Shown here in pieces: positions 14,701 to 27,394 of a stretch of 64,000 nt of DNA. How positions within the stretch are numbered: the stretch's first letter is position 1; every line of letters starts with the position of its first letter. The stretch spans positions 30,463,641-30,527,640 of the forward strand of contig CM025853.1 in assembly GCA_003952965.2 (NCBI GenBank). The letters run 5' to 3'. The DNA comes from Morella rubra. Taxonomy: Eukaryota; Streptophyta; Magnoliopsida; Fagales; Myricaceae. The position numbers and the translations under genes are program-made. The notes below the pieces were generated by a model. It was not told the DNA's origin, made no database searches, and worked only from the letters and a program-made list of their open reading frames with translations.

Positions 14701-15826
14701 ATGAATAGTCTTGGGATGGATTTTAGAACAATCTGGCTGTTTAGCTCTGTAAATGTAACATTTTATGACATGATGATTATTGCAGGTACTGTCTCGACCA
14801 TCTGGTTTCTTTCTCAAGCCAGTTTCCAACTTTCCACTTTCTGACAGTGGAGCCAGTCTGCTAAGTTTCAAAAGAAAAGACCTAGTCTGGGTATGCAAAC
14901 TATGTATAGTTTCATTGCAGGGAATGTTTATGTTACAACTTAAGAATCATCTTTTAAAGGAATTCTTCCTAATTTCTTTCAATTAAAGAAGTGTCTATGA
15001 ACTTGTATTGTGGATATTTATGCATTGCTTGTCTCTCAGGTTTGCCCGGAGGCTGCAGATGTGGTTGAGCTTTTTATCTATCTTGGGGAGCCTGGCCATG
15101 TTTGTCAGCTACTTCTCACAGTATCTCATAATGCCGATGATTCAACTTATCCGGCCACAGTTGATGTAAGAACAGGACGCTATTTAGATGGACTTAAACT
15201 GGTCGTAGAGGTCTGTATCTTCCCTTCATACATCTTGCTTTTGAAGTTTACATCTGCTTTTCCCCCCAACAGTGTAGTTCCATGAGTTAGACACACCCAG
15301 CAGTTTAGTTCCATGAAATAAAAGAGATAGTGATATTTACGCAGTTAAGGAGAGGAGGTTGGAATTTTTTCCCATGTTGGTGTTCTCTTAAGTGGAAACA
15401 AGCTTTGTTGTTGTGCTCCATTATAGAAGAAATTCTCCCACTGCCCAAGTCACTTTCTTGTAGGAATGAACAATTCATAAAATTTAATCTTTCTCTGAGA
15501 TTCCGCAAGAAATCAATCTTGAGGGTTTTGGTTTCATCTACTTCTAATTTGATAAGTGAATAGTAATTCCATTGAATAAAGAGTACATCCAGTGGTGTGC
15601 ATGATGAAGGACAGTAGTCTAATGTTCAAAAGAGCAGTAAAACCCACATGTGAATGACATTGGCTGCTGCCTGATTAAAAACATCGAATCATGCAATGTT
15701 CTTAAGAATATAGATGAAGCGAATTGAATTTCATCCGATACCATTTAAAGGGCTAATGCTGATAAAGTGTTAAAGCACTCCACATGCTCCCGTCATGACC
15801 AAACAGAAAACGGTTACGTGTTTTTT

Positions 15827-15857
<31 letters not shown>

Positions 15858-18800
15858 GTGTTGTGGAATTTCTTTGAAGCAGCAGAACAAAACGAGTGAA
15901 GGACAACCTTACAATTCCAAAGTCTCAATGCAGTGAAGTAAAATGGGTCCCATAGAGAACTGTTGCTGGATAAGCTCTCACCTTCTCAAAATATTAAATC
16001 AATAAGGAATTCATCGAGTGAATCCAGATAATCATGGAATCAAAGCTCATAATAAACCATGCTTTTTAATAAGTCTTCTGGATATCTATGGAGCCTTGCC
16101 TGACTCTGAATGTGAACATAAAAGACAGTAGTACTAGAGTTTAGTTATTAACTGCTAGAATGATGTTTAAGGTATTAATATCAGAAAAGAATGTGTATGT
16201 GAATGTTATCTTTATATCAACTGGAGTTTTAAAATTCTAGTACTAAAGTGCCCTAATTTTTTCGAACGCCATATTTAGTGTAGGAGAAAAAATTTTGAAC
16301 TTGTAAATCCTTCTTACTTCTTTGTGGGGCACGTCAATGGTGAGGTTAAAACAGTCAAATCGATAGTGCATCTATATTAAATTCAACACTAATCCACTGA
16401 GACTTAATCTTAAGGAAATAATGAGTCTTTTGGTTCTTTTGGGGGGATGGAGTAATTGGAAGTACAATTCATGCACCCAAATGAACTTTTCATCAAAAGT
16501 ATAGTATCATATCTCCAGTCTGCATTGAGTGGAAGTATTTCAAATCATTCCTTTGAAGGTTTTTTTTTTTTTTTTTATAGACTATCAGTGCTTGAAAAAT
16601 AAGCAAATAGGGGATCAAGTAACCCTGTTATGCGGTTTATGATGGACCATCAGGACTTATATAAGAAGAGAATCATGCCTAAAGCGCTGAAACTTTAAGT
16701 TTTGAGTTGCTAAAGAATCCAAAGGAGCCAAGGAAGGAAAGTATGAATGAGCTGAGAGCAAGAGGATGACAAATATACAAACATTCTATGAGTTTCTCTC
16801 AATGACCTATCCAGCCAATGATTAGACCAACTGATGTCTACCTTGTTCAGAGATCTGAAAATAGAAAAGTTTTTACCTTCTTTTAAAATTTCAAAAGGAC
16901 TTGTAAATTCTGTTATATATGTTTTTAAGAGATCTATACTTGAACCTTGGCCAGCTTTCTGATTTGTAGCTTCTTTACTTGTGTGCTTTTAGAGGCCTTG
17001 GTTTTGAATTGGGATTGGATTTTAGAGGCCTTGGAATTGCATTTCGAATGGAGGGGTAGAATATGAAGCACATGATACTGGAGATATTCTGCAGGATTTT
17101 ATATAACTTGATCCTGGAGTGGAATGGACAGCATGCTTTAGTACTAATATTAGTAAAATAGAACGTATTATAGGTAGAACATGAGAAAGAGATATCAGTT
17201 TGGAAACTGTATAGTTCAGTATTAAGTACAGGGGAAAAGAATGGAACTGCATCTGCAGTCTTTTTTGGGTGTGGGTGTGGCCCAAAAAGAAGGAAAAGTA
17301 TAAAGATGGGCAATAGACTTTTCAGATATGTGTGGCTTGGCTAGAGAACCCAGGACATTTGACACCTCCAATGAACAGTGCTAATGTATGCGAAAGTTGT
17401 AGCTATTGGTACTTGATTCAACAAAGGTTCCCACGACAGAGTATAACTCTTGCCTCTGCAGATTTGTTTTCCATCAGTGGATTTTGTGTCATGACTTTGT
17501 TATTAATTTTTGTTGTTTCTCATCCTGCATTGGACTTTGTTGACAGGGTGCTTCAATACCTCAGTGTGTTAGTGGGACAAACCTCATTATACCCTTACCT
17601 GGGTGCATTAGTGCGGAGGATATGGCTGTTACTGGGGCAGGGGCATCCCGTCATGCTCAGGATACACCGACTGTCTCATTATTATATGATTTTGAAGAAG
17701 TAGAGGGAGAATTGGACTTTCTTACTCGTGTAGTTGCGGTCACATTTTATCCTGCTGCTCGTGGTGGAAAAAGCACTGTGACTCTTGGTGAGGTAGAAAG
17801 CATATTTACCATATATTTTAGATGATGTATCATAACCTTATCCTGCTGCATATTGATTTGGCATTGGTTATAGGAGTATATTATAGGTTGAGATGGTATT
17901 CCATAGAAGGCTTCAGTTAAGTGAGAGGCTGAAGATGACGTACATGGCATTTTTTCATATTCCTGTGAATGTGTATATCTCTTGTTAGTTGGATATGACC
18001 ATATGTCTATACAAGCTTTTAAAAGTTCCTTTGAGTGGGTGTATTATATCTATATTGTGGGGATAGAATGGTCTCGAGCTAAAAAGATGGAAATTTTTCT
18101 ATCCAGTGTGCTGTAGTGTCGAAATCTCATCCAGGGAAGAGTATTATTCCTCATTAATACTTCTGTAATGACATGTGATTCTGACGTTATGTTTATTACC
18201 AATCCAACAGGATTGGGTTTAGGTGTCTCAGTATAGTCCTTTGTATTGCTACACATTTTTTTTTTTAATAAAGCTTATCTTACTTATAAAAAGAAAAAGA
18301 AAATAGAGGATCAGGTTTGGTGGTCTGGACTCCGCTAAAGAGAGATCTAAAATGAGTTAATTTCTTTCCCTTGGCCCGATATGGAGATTTGAGTCTAGAT
18401 CCTACCAAATCAAAAGTTAAATAAGTATTGTAATTTATTTGCAACCCTCCCCCCTCTCCCCCTCCCTTTAGAAAAAGAAAAAACAAGGGGAAAGATATTT
18501 ACCAAGTTGGAATTACAGCTGATTGCACAGGTATTTCTGGGCCCTCCTTGATCCTTGATTCAGAGCCTTGATTCATGCCTGTCTCCCTTGTGTTATTGGC
18601 ATGAACTAGAGAAGAAAACTAATTGTTAGGAACCAGACAAAAAGGAAGAAGAAGGCCATATTATAGCAAAAATATTGTTGTTGAGAAAGATTCCGCTAGT
18701 TTATACATATCCCGATGTTGGTGTTGAATGGTAAACACTTGTTTTCATTACCTTCAATGCCTTAATTTTCCGTAGTAGTCCAATTTGTTTTGAAATTTCA

Positions 18801-21800
18801 CATTGTGCCACTCCATTCTAGTGGGTACCATGTTAACCAAACTCGTTTTCTTTTTTCTGTTTTTACTAGATCTCATGCATGTTACATTCGAACCTCTATC
18901 TTGGACGCATTTCTTGTATAAGCTTATTTTATGAACTGCCTTGTTTTGAAAGGTTTAGGAGAGAAGATACTCTATTTTAACTTTTGCATGCACTGTTTCA
19001 TCCATCCTGGAGTTTACTGTATTTGCTGCTGTTTAATATTTCTGAGGTGAATTTTGTCACAGGTGGAGATCCTTGGTGTTTCTCTTCCTTGGAAGGACTT
19101 ATTTACAAATGAAGGTGCTGGTAAGGGATTAAAAGAGCTTGCCAAAAGAAGTCAGAAGGAAGCCAACCCCTTTTTGTCTGGTTCAGACTCCAATCCATTC
19201 TTGGGCACTTCGACTAAGGAAAACACGCCACAATCAGTGCAACAAAGCACTTCGAGCAACCTCTGGGCTGACCTTTTGACTGGAGAGGACACATCTTCAG
19301 AACCCATCTACGAACCAGTGAGGGAAAATGTTGGAAATGAGGGAAGTGACTTGCTTGATTTCTTGGACCAAGTTGTTGTTGGTGCTCAAAACGATCCTGT
19401 ACATTCTGCATCACAAGATTTACAACCTTCAGAAAGCAGCTCCCAGCAGTACTTAACTTGTCTGACATCCCTTGCGGGGCCAAATATGGTATGTTGTTAT
19501 CTGTTGCCTGTTGCTTTGAGCCATTATATTAGTCCTTAGGTAATAGGTATTAGAAAGTGAATATCAAGTGGTTAGTTAACAACCTTTCTTCAAATATTTT
19601 TTAGTTGTCAGTTTATCCCATTGTCCAGTTTGATGCTTTAACATCCTGACTCATTCTGATGATCAGTTCACCTTCAATTTTTTGTTCAAAATTTATTGCT
19701 TGGTCTTCTCTGTCTAATGAATTTGGTAATTCCACCGCATTTCTGCTCGGCTTATTTTGATAAACTGGACATATACTTCGTGCTTTACCCACTTAATTTT
19801 GAGGCCATTGCTGGGGACTAAATTCTATGATATACCTGAGTAGGCCTTTCCTCACTACTCTTTTGCATTCTATCTTATGCTTCTGACATAAAATTCAGCT
19901 ATGTCAAAATATGAGGTCTTTGACTAGTTTCGCAAGTTCATTGTAAGTTAGTTTGTCCCATATTAGTTGCCCAAAAAAGAAAAAAAGTTTGTCCCATATT
20001 TCTTCAAAGATATTGTTGAGTTTGGCTCTGTTCATTTCTTTTTCAGCAATTCTCTGCTCTTTATGTTTATCTTCCGTTATCTATCTATCTTGTATATCCT
20101 TCACTACCTTTAAGGCCCATTCCTACTGGGATTATATTATTTTGCTTCACTAGTTCATTAATGTCTTCTGTGTACATTTCCAGACCATCTTAGGCATCTG
20201 TCTGCCATCTTTTCCTCGATAAGGGGCCACCTTTCCTTTGAATCAATTTTTTTTTTCTTTGTTCTATTTTTCCTGATTTCCCATTGACCCCTCTTGACCT
20301 TACCATAAGACGTAATTACCCTGAAAGTAGTCCAATGAAAATTCCTTTCAAATCAATGGGTACTATACGGTTATAGTATTACGATGCACTTCTTTACTCA
20401 AGTTACCCTATACTTCCTTGGATGAGATCATTCACAATTTCTTTAGGCAACATTGATCTATGATGGTAAAAATCCGTCAATCCTAATCTCATGTTTTTTT
20501 TAAAATTACCACAACCTCACAATTTTTTTTTCTTTGTTCTATTTTTCCTGATTTCCCATTGATCCCTCTTGACCTTACCATAAGACATAATTACCCCGAT
20601 AGTAGTCCAATGAAAATTCCTTTCAAATCAATGGGTACTATACGGTTATAGTATTATGATGCACTTTACTTAAGTTATGCTATACTTCCTTGGATGAGAT
20701 CATTCACAATTTCTTTAGGCAACATTGATCTATGATGGTAAAAATCCCTCAATCCTAATCTCATGTTTTTTTAAACTACCACAACCTTACATTGTTTGCG
20801 CCCAGGACTTGCTATCATAGAAAGTTGAAATAATAAGCGTGAGACGGACGTAATGTGATGCCCATTCTTTTGCATGTTTACATTTTCTTTGCCTGACATT
20901 GTTGTCATGACCTCTGACTTCATTATAAAAAGGTATGGAACTGTTTATAATTGTGGTTGCCTGAGGCCAGATTTTTGAAGTATGGACTAGGTATTGTCCG
21001 CATTTTTCTGCAATCCAGATGACGTGAATACATTGTCAGGTTTGATGCCTTTGTGTTTTCTGAACTCCCCACTTACTGATTTTTCTGGGATAGGCTTATT
21101 TAATAAATGATGGATAAGCTGAACAAAAACGTACATTTGGCTGCTTGATGCATTCTTTTCTGTCATAGATCACAAATAAAATATCAGTTTGCATTGTGAA
21201 AGTAACCAAGACTTCAAACATAGGAAATGATTGCAACAGCAGAAAGTCGAAGTTATGGGGAAATTTGCAACTAAAGAATGCCCTAAATACCAACTAATTT
21301 AGGTTAGCTATGGTGCTTTTTCCTTCTTTGAGCACTTTTTAGACCACATCCTTTGCTGAACATAAGGATGTATGTCTTTCTAATCACCTCTTTACCGCTT
21401 CAGGGATAGAGTATGATTGTGAAGGCACCAATCCAAACATCATAAACATACAAATGCATAAAAGCTAAGATCAGATGAGTGCTCATTGGTCCCTAATTTA
21501 GATTTTACATGTTTATAGTCATTGGAGTCTCAAGAGTCTGGGCATCAAGGCCAGTCTTCAGGCCGGTCTATTGAGTCTCTTAAGCTGGGAGGCACAGGCC
21601 CATGTGTTGCTTTTAGCTATAAAGAAGTATGCATGACACTTATGTTAGCTTCCAGGTTCTCAGTTTCCAACATTGCTTGCAGTTGTAGGGCCCATTTGAA
21701 CTTTATTGTTCGAGAAGAATCAGATGAAACTATCCCCAGATATTTCAAGTTATTGTTTTGCCTACTATGTTAGGCTTCGTGCCTATGTGTATATCTTTTT

Positions 21801-24800
21801 TGCAGTATGCATGCTGTTTTGAGGAAACTCATGTTTAAGATTCAAACATGATGATGTATAAGATTTACCAATATGACTGCAATATTACAGGGCAGGAAAC
21901 TAGACTTCATTGAAGCTATGAAACTTGAAATTGAACGCCTCAGGCTGAATCTTTCTGCTGCTGAAAGGGATAGAGCTTTATTATCAGTTGGAACTGATCC
22001 TGCTACCATAAATCCAAATCTTTTGCTGGATGAGCTCTACATTGGAAGATTATGCGGGGTTGCAAACAACCTTGCTCTGCTTGGGCAGGCTTCCCTTGAG
22101 GACAAAATAACTGCTGTTATTGGTCTTGACCCTACTGATGATAATGTGATAGATTTCTGGAATATTGCTGGTATCAGGGAGACTTGTTCTGGTGGCATGT
22201 GTGAAGTGTGTGCTGAGACCAAAACTGGAATATGTACAACTGCCATGGGTTCTTCTGCTGGAGGTTCGCAATCTTTCTTCTTGTGTTCTCAATGTGGAAG
22301 AAAGATTTGTAAAGTTTGTTGTGCTGGGAGAGGGGCTCTTCTTCTTCAGGGCCACAACTCAAAAGAGATTTCAAACTACAATGGCGTATCAAGCCAGAGT
22401 GGCTTAAGCCGCAGCTGCCAAGTTGATGTTTCTGCAAATCGTTCAGAAGCACTAGATGATGTTATTTGCAAAAGATGCTGCCAGGACATTGTGCTTGATG
22501 CTTTGTTCGTGGACTATGTCAGGGTCTTGGTTAGTTTGCGAAAAAGTGCTCGTGCAGACAGTGCTGCACATAAAGCTTTGAACCAGGTGGTTGGATCATC
22601 TTTAAGGGATTGTCTTTCTGAAGGGAATCAGCCTTCCGATTACCAGCAAGCTGTCAAAATCCTAAAGAATTTACTTAATGGAGAGCAATCCCTTGCCGAG
22701 TTTCCATTCGCTAGCTTTTTACATTCGGTATTGTCCCATTTTCATACTACGCTATTGTTCTAGACTTTCAGCACTGCATCTTTTTCCAATTGTATGATGT
22801 TAAGAGTTACTAGTTTTGCCATGTAATGTGCTAACATCCTCGTTCTTATCATGCAAGTATAGAGAGGTCTTTTAGAATTTGCGTCTTATCTATTATAGCC
22901 GTACCAGACCATTTGGCAAAGCTTGTTTTTGTATCTTCACTAGATATAATGCAGTCCATATACTAATTGGTTCATTGTCTCGATTTTTCCTTAAGTGATA
23001 TCTTTTAGTTTTTAGTTTGCTTCAGTCAATCTGAAACAGCAAGATCTAGGATTGTTTAGGAAAGAGAAACAGAGACTTATATGACTTTTTTGACTAAGTG
23101 ACTTGAAAGTTCCTACTTCCCTCCAGTCCCACCTGACTAGCAGCATGGGCAAAAATTCGCTGTCATATTCTTGTTACTGTATATTACGGAATTTTACTGT
23201 CACCTATGTTGTATGCTGATCTGGAAAATGTGCACCATTATTTCTCTCATTTTTCCCTCCTCTCTCTCTCTCTCTTACACATGCTCGCGCCCACAAACAC
23301 ACAGACATTGAATGCAGATAGTTTCTGATATGACTGACCACATAATTGAAGCTTGTGAAGTTGGTGTTTCTTTCTAAGCAGTGTATTCCTTTTTGATTGT
23401 TGCATAGAAGATTCAAAGAACATCTTTGGCACTGCCCTTTTTATATTATCTATTTACTACAAGATAATTACGGCACATATTATTAGGAAAATGTAAGACA
23501 TTATGCTACTTATTCACAGGATTTTTGTGTAGTTTTTCCTTTTCCAAATTTATTTTCATCACAAAGAAGAGTGTATTCTCTTATTTTAGGTTGAGACAGC
23601 GGCAGATTCGGCGCCATTTCTATCATTGCTTACTCCATTAGATTCTGGATCACGGCATTCATATTGGAAAGCTCCTCCTAGTGTGACCTGTGTTGAATTT
23701 GCTGTTGTCCTTGGTACCCTTTCTGATGTCAGCGGTGTAATCTTGCTTGTTAGTCCTTGTGGCTATTCAGCAGCTGATGCTCCCCTGGTTTGTGCCCTTC
23801 TTTGTTTACTCTATTTCCTTTATTGTGCAATGAATTTATGTTGGAAACAAGTGTTCATACAATGAATTTCTGTGATACTATGCACCCAACAAGATATATT
23901 CTAAGATTAGCTGCTATATAATCTCAATTGTAGGCTGCTCCCATGTTATAGATATTGAGCTTGAGAATAACATTCAAAAACTTCACAATAATTTTGCTTT
24001 TTCTTTGGTTAATGAGTATTGAGCTTGAGGCCAGCAGCCAATTAATTAACTACAAGACATATTCTAGTAAATGGTTTTATAGTGTATATGCGTAGTTATT
24101 GCTGCAAACCTGGAGAAAATACTATAACAAGGGATGACCAGAAATCTGAGCTTTTGTGATTCAAAATAATCTTCATTTATCTCCTTGAGGGACTGCTAAA
24201 ACATTTGACTTTTCGCCACTTCCGATATAAAGAATTAGTGAATCAGATAATAGTTAATATATGGGTCGGCGTGAAAATAAGTGATATTGCTAGTTGTTTA
24301 CATATCAACAAGACAATAAAAAAGAAAATAAAATAGGAGACAGTAGCAGTTGGGGTTTTTTTTTTCTCTTCAGACCTTAACCTAACTAAAATAACAAGGT
24401 TTCAGAGAATTTTTCTCCTTTTGCCTAGCAAACAGACTGGCTAAGGCTATGTGGTTGATCTGGGAATTTCTGCCCATTAACATCATGAATCAGTGGGGGA
24501 TTGTTAATCTGTATCCACTCTTTGTAGTATCTACATATTTACATTGAGGATAGACTGTATCAGCCACCATATAGATCTTTTTTATTTTAATTGTAATGCT
24601 TCATGATTTTGTATGCTTTTTTTTTTCAGAGCTTTTGCTTTGTGGTTGTGCTCATCTAAATCGTAAGCCTGTAGTCAATGATGGTTGTGGAAACATATTT
24701 ACCATTTTTATTGTACAAAGTCCCTGGCAAATTAGTGTTGGCCATTTTACTATTTCTGGTTTCAGACCCATAAAATTGGAAAGGAAAGCAAAAAATGAAG

Positions 24801-27394
24801 AAGAAAGTGAACTCTAAATATTTTGTTTGGAAATATATTTTTATCAGAGGATTATGCATTCTTTTTATCCAGGACCCTTATAGATAATGCATGTAGCATT
24901 ATCTATGTCATGCAGGCTGTTTTTCGAGATAAATGTTCGATTTTAGGTTCTTATTTTTCTCTTGCGTATTTTTTGAATCTGAAGGTATGGTGGGTTAAAC
25001 CTCATAGATGTGTAGTCTAGCAAGTAGTCCATGATAGGAAGATAATTGATTAATGTCTTATGGAGCTTTATGTTGTTTCAGTCATTGAACTTGGAATTGC
25101 ATACCAGATATCAACCGTAATCATGAATAATTATTATATATGGTATAGTTATAGATACATTTATATGCAGAAATAAACTGCAATTATCATTGTGCCTGCA
25201 GTGTGCTTGCGTCCCTTTCTAAATTTGCTCAGCCAACGCGTCTTTATCGTGTTGCATTCAACAGCAAACCTGTGTGATTTGTGGGTGTGAGATTCTTAAG
25301 GCTAGTTCATCTCAACTAATGTGTGTATCAATCTTTTTTTTTAGATCCTACTTAGTCCACGTTTCTTCTTTGATTGTTTACCCTTATTGTTACTACAGGT
25401 ACAAATCTGGGCCAGCAATAAAATACACAAGGAAGAAAGGTCATGCATGGGAAAATGGGATGTTCAATCCCTGATTAAGTCTTCGTCAGAGTTTTATGGA
25501 CCAGAGAATTTGGGTAGAGAGGATAAAGTACCTAGACATGTAAAACTTACATTTAGGAATACCGTTAGATGCCGCATCATTTGGATGACGCTACGCCTCC
25601 AGCGACCTGGTTCAAGTTCAGTTAACTTTCAGACGGACTTTAATCTTTTGTCCTTAGATGAAAATCCATTTGCACAAGTAAATCGGCGTGCCTCTTTTGG
25701 AGGATCGGGTGAAAGTGACCCTTGTCTTCATGCGAAAAGGATTATGGTGGTTGGAAGCTCTGTAGAAAAAGAGATGGGGCTTACATCACCACAAGGCCCT
25801 GATCAGATGAATGTGAAAAGTGGCATGGAGAGTTCTCCACAATTCGGTAGATTCAAGGTACAAGTAATGCTTATGTGATATTTCTTTCATTCTCTCAGTT
25901 CATTATTCAACTTTCTACCACATGCATTGCTACTGACATCCTCCTTTATCCGTCTAGGTTCCGATTGAGGCGGAGAGGCTGATGGACAATGATCTTGTCT
26001 TGGAACAGTATCTATCTCCAGCTTCACCTATGCTTGCTGGATTTCGTCTAGACACTTTCACCGCAATAAAGCCTCGTGTTACCCATTCGCCATCTTCAGA
26101 TTCACCTCTCCAGAATACGTCAGTGACATTTTTGGAAGATAGACACATCTCTCCAGCTGTGTTGTATATTCAAGTATCTTTTCTCAAGGTATTTACTTGA
26201 CCTTCTTTTTTATGTTGCTTTTAGATAAGCCTGGATAATTCTGTATAGTTCACTTAACTTGATGAATGTGAACAAATTTTTTTTTTCCTGTTCCTATTTA
26301 TATTTCTTTCATTGCTCAGATATGTTATCCCCTTGGTCAACCATTGATTTTTTTACTCGTTACTAGTTGCTCTTTCAGCAAGCAATTTTCAAGTCTTGCC
26401 AAATGCTTAGGAAAAACAAAGCTACATTTCCCTACAAGAGTAGGGATATATCGTATATATTGCATATAAGTTTACCTCCATTCGACATTCTATGGTGAGC
26501 GGCATACCTATACCTTTAGCCATTCTATGTGCCATTATAATCCATATTTCAGCTAACTTAGGACTCTTCATATGATGATCATATTAGTTGTAAAATATAT
26601 TCTTATATCGAAAAACTTCCAGGGACTTGATGAAAATTTAATAGGGAAATTCAGAGCACATAATTTCTCAATTTACTCCCAACTCATTGTGAGAGCTTAT
26701 CAAGAGATGAAGAAAAGTTTTTCAGGAATCAGTTGAGCTGATTCCCTAATGACCCGCTCAGTTTTTCCTGAACAATGTGTGGGGTTAGCTGTTCTATAAT
26801 TTGGATTAGCAGCTTAAGCTTAATCTGCCAATGATCACTCGTGAAATTTCACCTCCACCCCCCTAAGTATGTAATGGTGAGTAAGATCAGGGATTTTAGT
26901 CTTCGATGAGCGAATTTTCTGAAAAAGAAAAAAGAAAAAAAGAGCTTGGCGTGGTGTAAATATTCATGATCTATATCTTATATGGTTGCTTGTATCTACA
27001 TTTAGATTAGACCTTTGCTGACTGAAGTCTGGTTAATTTCTATTCTAAAGAAAATATTCTGATCAAAATTCCAAATTTTGACAAGAACTCATTTGCACCG
27101 AAAATACTGCAGGAACCTTGTAGCATGGTGACAATTGCTGAATTTCGACTCCCAGAGGCAAAGGCTGGAACAGCAATGTACTTCGATTTCCCTAAGCCAA
27201 TACAGACCCGCAGAATTTCATTCAGACTTGTTGGAGATGTCGCAGCATTCGCAGATGACCCTACAGAGCAAGACGACAGCGGATTGAGAGCTTCGCCATT
27301 AGCATATGGGTTGTCCTTGACCAATAGAATTAAGTTGTATTACTATGCTGATCCTTACGAGCTGGGAAAATGGGCAAGTCTTTCTGCAATTTGA
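5667..27394 (+). CDS. SAC9: SAC9-type phosphoinositide phosphatase (SAC domain + WW domain), complete
   Basis: SAC9 is a plant SAC-domain phosphatase known to limit PI(4,5)P2 and stress signalling. Thirteen coding exons fit: 5667-5679, 8940-9538, 11839-11971, 12675-13891, 14786-14890, 15040-15210, 17547-17792, 19063-19488, 21891-22727, 23590-23787, 25399-25857, 25958-26188 and 27113-27394. They total 4917 nt, or 1638 residues plus stop; Arabidopsis SAC9 is about 1630. All introns are GT-AG and the frame is kept throughout. The N-terminus reads [19 protein letters not shown], the first four codons coming from a 13-nt exon. The catalytic CX5R motif is [12 protein letters not shown] (Cys about 458). 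A WW domain follows (LPPGWEKR...[12 protein letters not shown], about 509-539). A coiled-coil-like helix lies about 975-1000, and a Cys-rich, possibly zinc-binding region about 1074-1185 ([24 protein letters not shown]). No disabling change was seen, so the gene looks functional. Confidence 0.96.
5742..5768 (+). repeat. (CT)n microsatellite at the start of SAC9 intron 1
   Basis: An uninterrupted CT run lies about 60 bases after the splice donor of the 13-nt first coding exon. CT tracts near the transcription start are common in plant genes. Confidence 0.8.
6000..6345 (+). pseudogene. Unidentified coding-like relic in SAC9 intron 1
   Basis: One frame reads as ordinary protein for about 60 codons ([20 protein letters not shown] ... 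[19 protein letters not shown]). After stops, the following DNA reads [20 protein letters not shown] before stopping again. Further coding-like pieces in the same intron are [20 protein letters not shown] (about 6793-6888) and [20 protein letters not shown] (about 8203-8262). The last two lie on either side of the LINE insertion. I read this as a decayed, possibly processed, gene copy. I do not recognise the family. Confidence 0.4.
6546..6789 (+). repeat. 122-bp tandem duplication in SAC9 intron 1
   Basis: The stretch beginning AGAGTTGCAATGAAATCT at 6546 recurs at 6668, and the whole 122-bp unit (through TTATAGTTGTCTTC and TCCAAAAAA) is repeated with only a few differences. The high similarity implies a recent local duplication. 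Confidence 0.9.
6990..8198 (+). mobile_element. 5'-truncated L1-type LINE, 3' part of ORF2 with zf-RVT region
   Basis: The translation gives the C-terminal part of a plant L1 reverse-transcriptase protein. A segment with [19 protein letters not shown] is followed by a zinc-binding zf-RVT region ([47 protein letters not shown]) and [14 protein letters not shown]. The frame is broken near 7054-7060 and again between the two readable parts (7437-7465). The 3' end is a T-rich stretch, then AATAAAATTTTTACTTATA and an A-rich tail. No clear target-site duplication was found. It lies in SAC9 intron 1 in the sense direction. Confidence 0.88.
10234..11628. mobile_element. Degraded hAT-like non-autonomous element with CCGGTCCGG-rich ends (SAC9 intron 2)
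   Basis: The left end (TAGGGTTGTACAAAACCAGA) and the right end (ending GGTACTGCCCTA) share TAGGG...GTAC when one is reverse-complemented. Both ends are dense in CCGGACCGG-type words, like the cleaner hAT-type MITE at 34889-35303. The flanks GAGCTAT and GGGCTAT may be a decayed target-site duplication. The interior is a GA-rich microsatellite followed by repeated AT-rich units. No transposase is present. The boundaries are inferred. Confidence 0.5.
10405..11170 (+). repeat. GA-rich microsatellite and about 180-bp imperfect repeats inside the intron 2 element
   Basis: A GAGA-rich purine tract covers roughly 10405-10620. After it, a unit is repeated about three times (near 10590-10745, 10775-10935 and 10970-11165). 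Each unit holds GCCGAGA...GGTAGTGGGAGAGA, then ACCTAAAATTCT..ATTAC, then CAATTCTTAATTTGCATTTA. Open reading frames across the purine tract are artefacts of the repeat. Confidence 0.75.
14165..14300 (+). mobile_element. LINE fragment in SAC9 intron 4
   Basis: This short piece translates as ERNGRCFEG followed by [20 protein letters not shown]. It aligns with the C-terminal end of the LINE ORF in intron 1 ([29 protein letters not shown]). The two are related but clearly diverged copies. It is in sense orientation relative to SAC9 and has no tail of its own. Confidence 0.75.
15821..15858 (+). repeat. Homopolymer junction T16-G22 in SAC9 intron 6
   Basis: Sixteen T are followed directly by 22 G on the coding strand. 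A G run this long is rare in plant DNA and could form G-quadruplexes in the pre-mRNA. It could also be a sequencing or assembly artefact. Confidence 0.9.
18195..18302 (+). mobile_element. LINE 3'-end tail in SAC9 intron 7
   Basis: The sequence CTCAGTATAGTCCTTTGTAT, a T run, AATAAAGCTTATC, then TTACTTATAAAAAGAAAAA mirrors the 3' end of the LINE in intron 1 (CTCAGTACAGTCTGTTGTAT ... ACTTATAAAAAGAAAAA). Only the 3' untranslated end is recognisable, as expected for a strongly 5'-truncated insertion. It is sense to SAC9. Confidence 0.72.
20246..20795 (+). repeat. 275-bp tandem duplication in SAC9 intron 8
   Basis: The word TCTTTGTTCTATTTTTCCTG occurs at 20256 and again at 20531. The two 275-bp units then match with few differences through CATGATCT-free, TGATCTATGATGG-containing sequence to a CTCATGTTTTTTT end. 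Neither unit is coding. Confidence 0.9.

Noticed and set aside
17332-17546. Frame reading into SAC9 exon 7 from upstream as an extra exon
   Set aside because: The TTGACAG acceptor at 17546 and the match of the exon to SAC9 (GASIPQC...) set the boundary. The upstream part has no conserved wording and is not in frame with exon 7.
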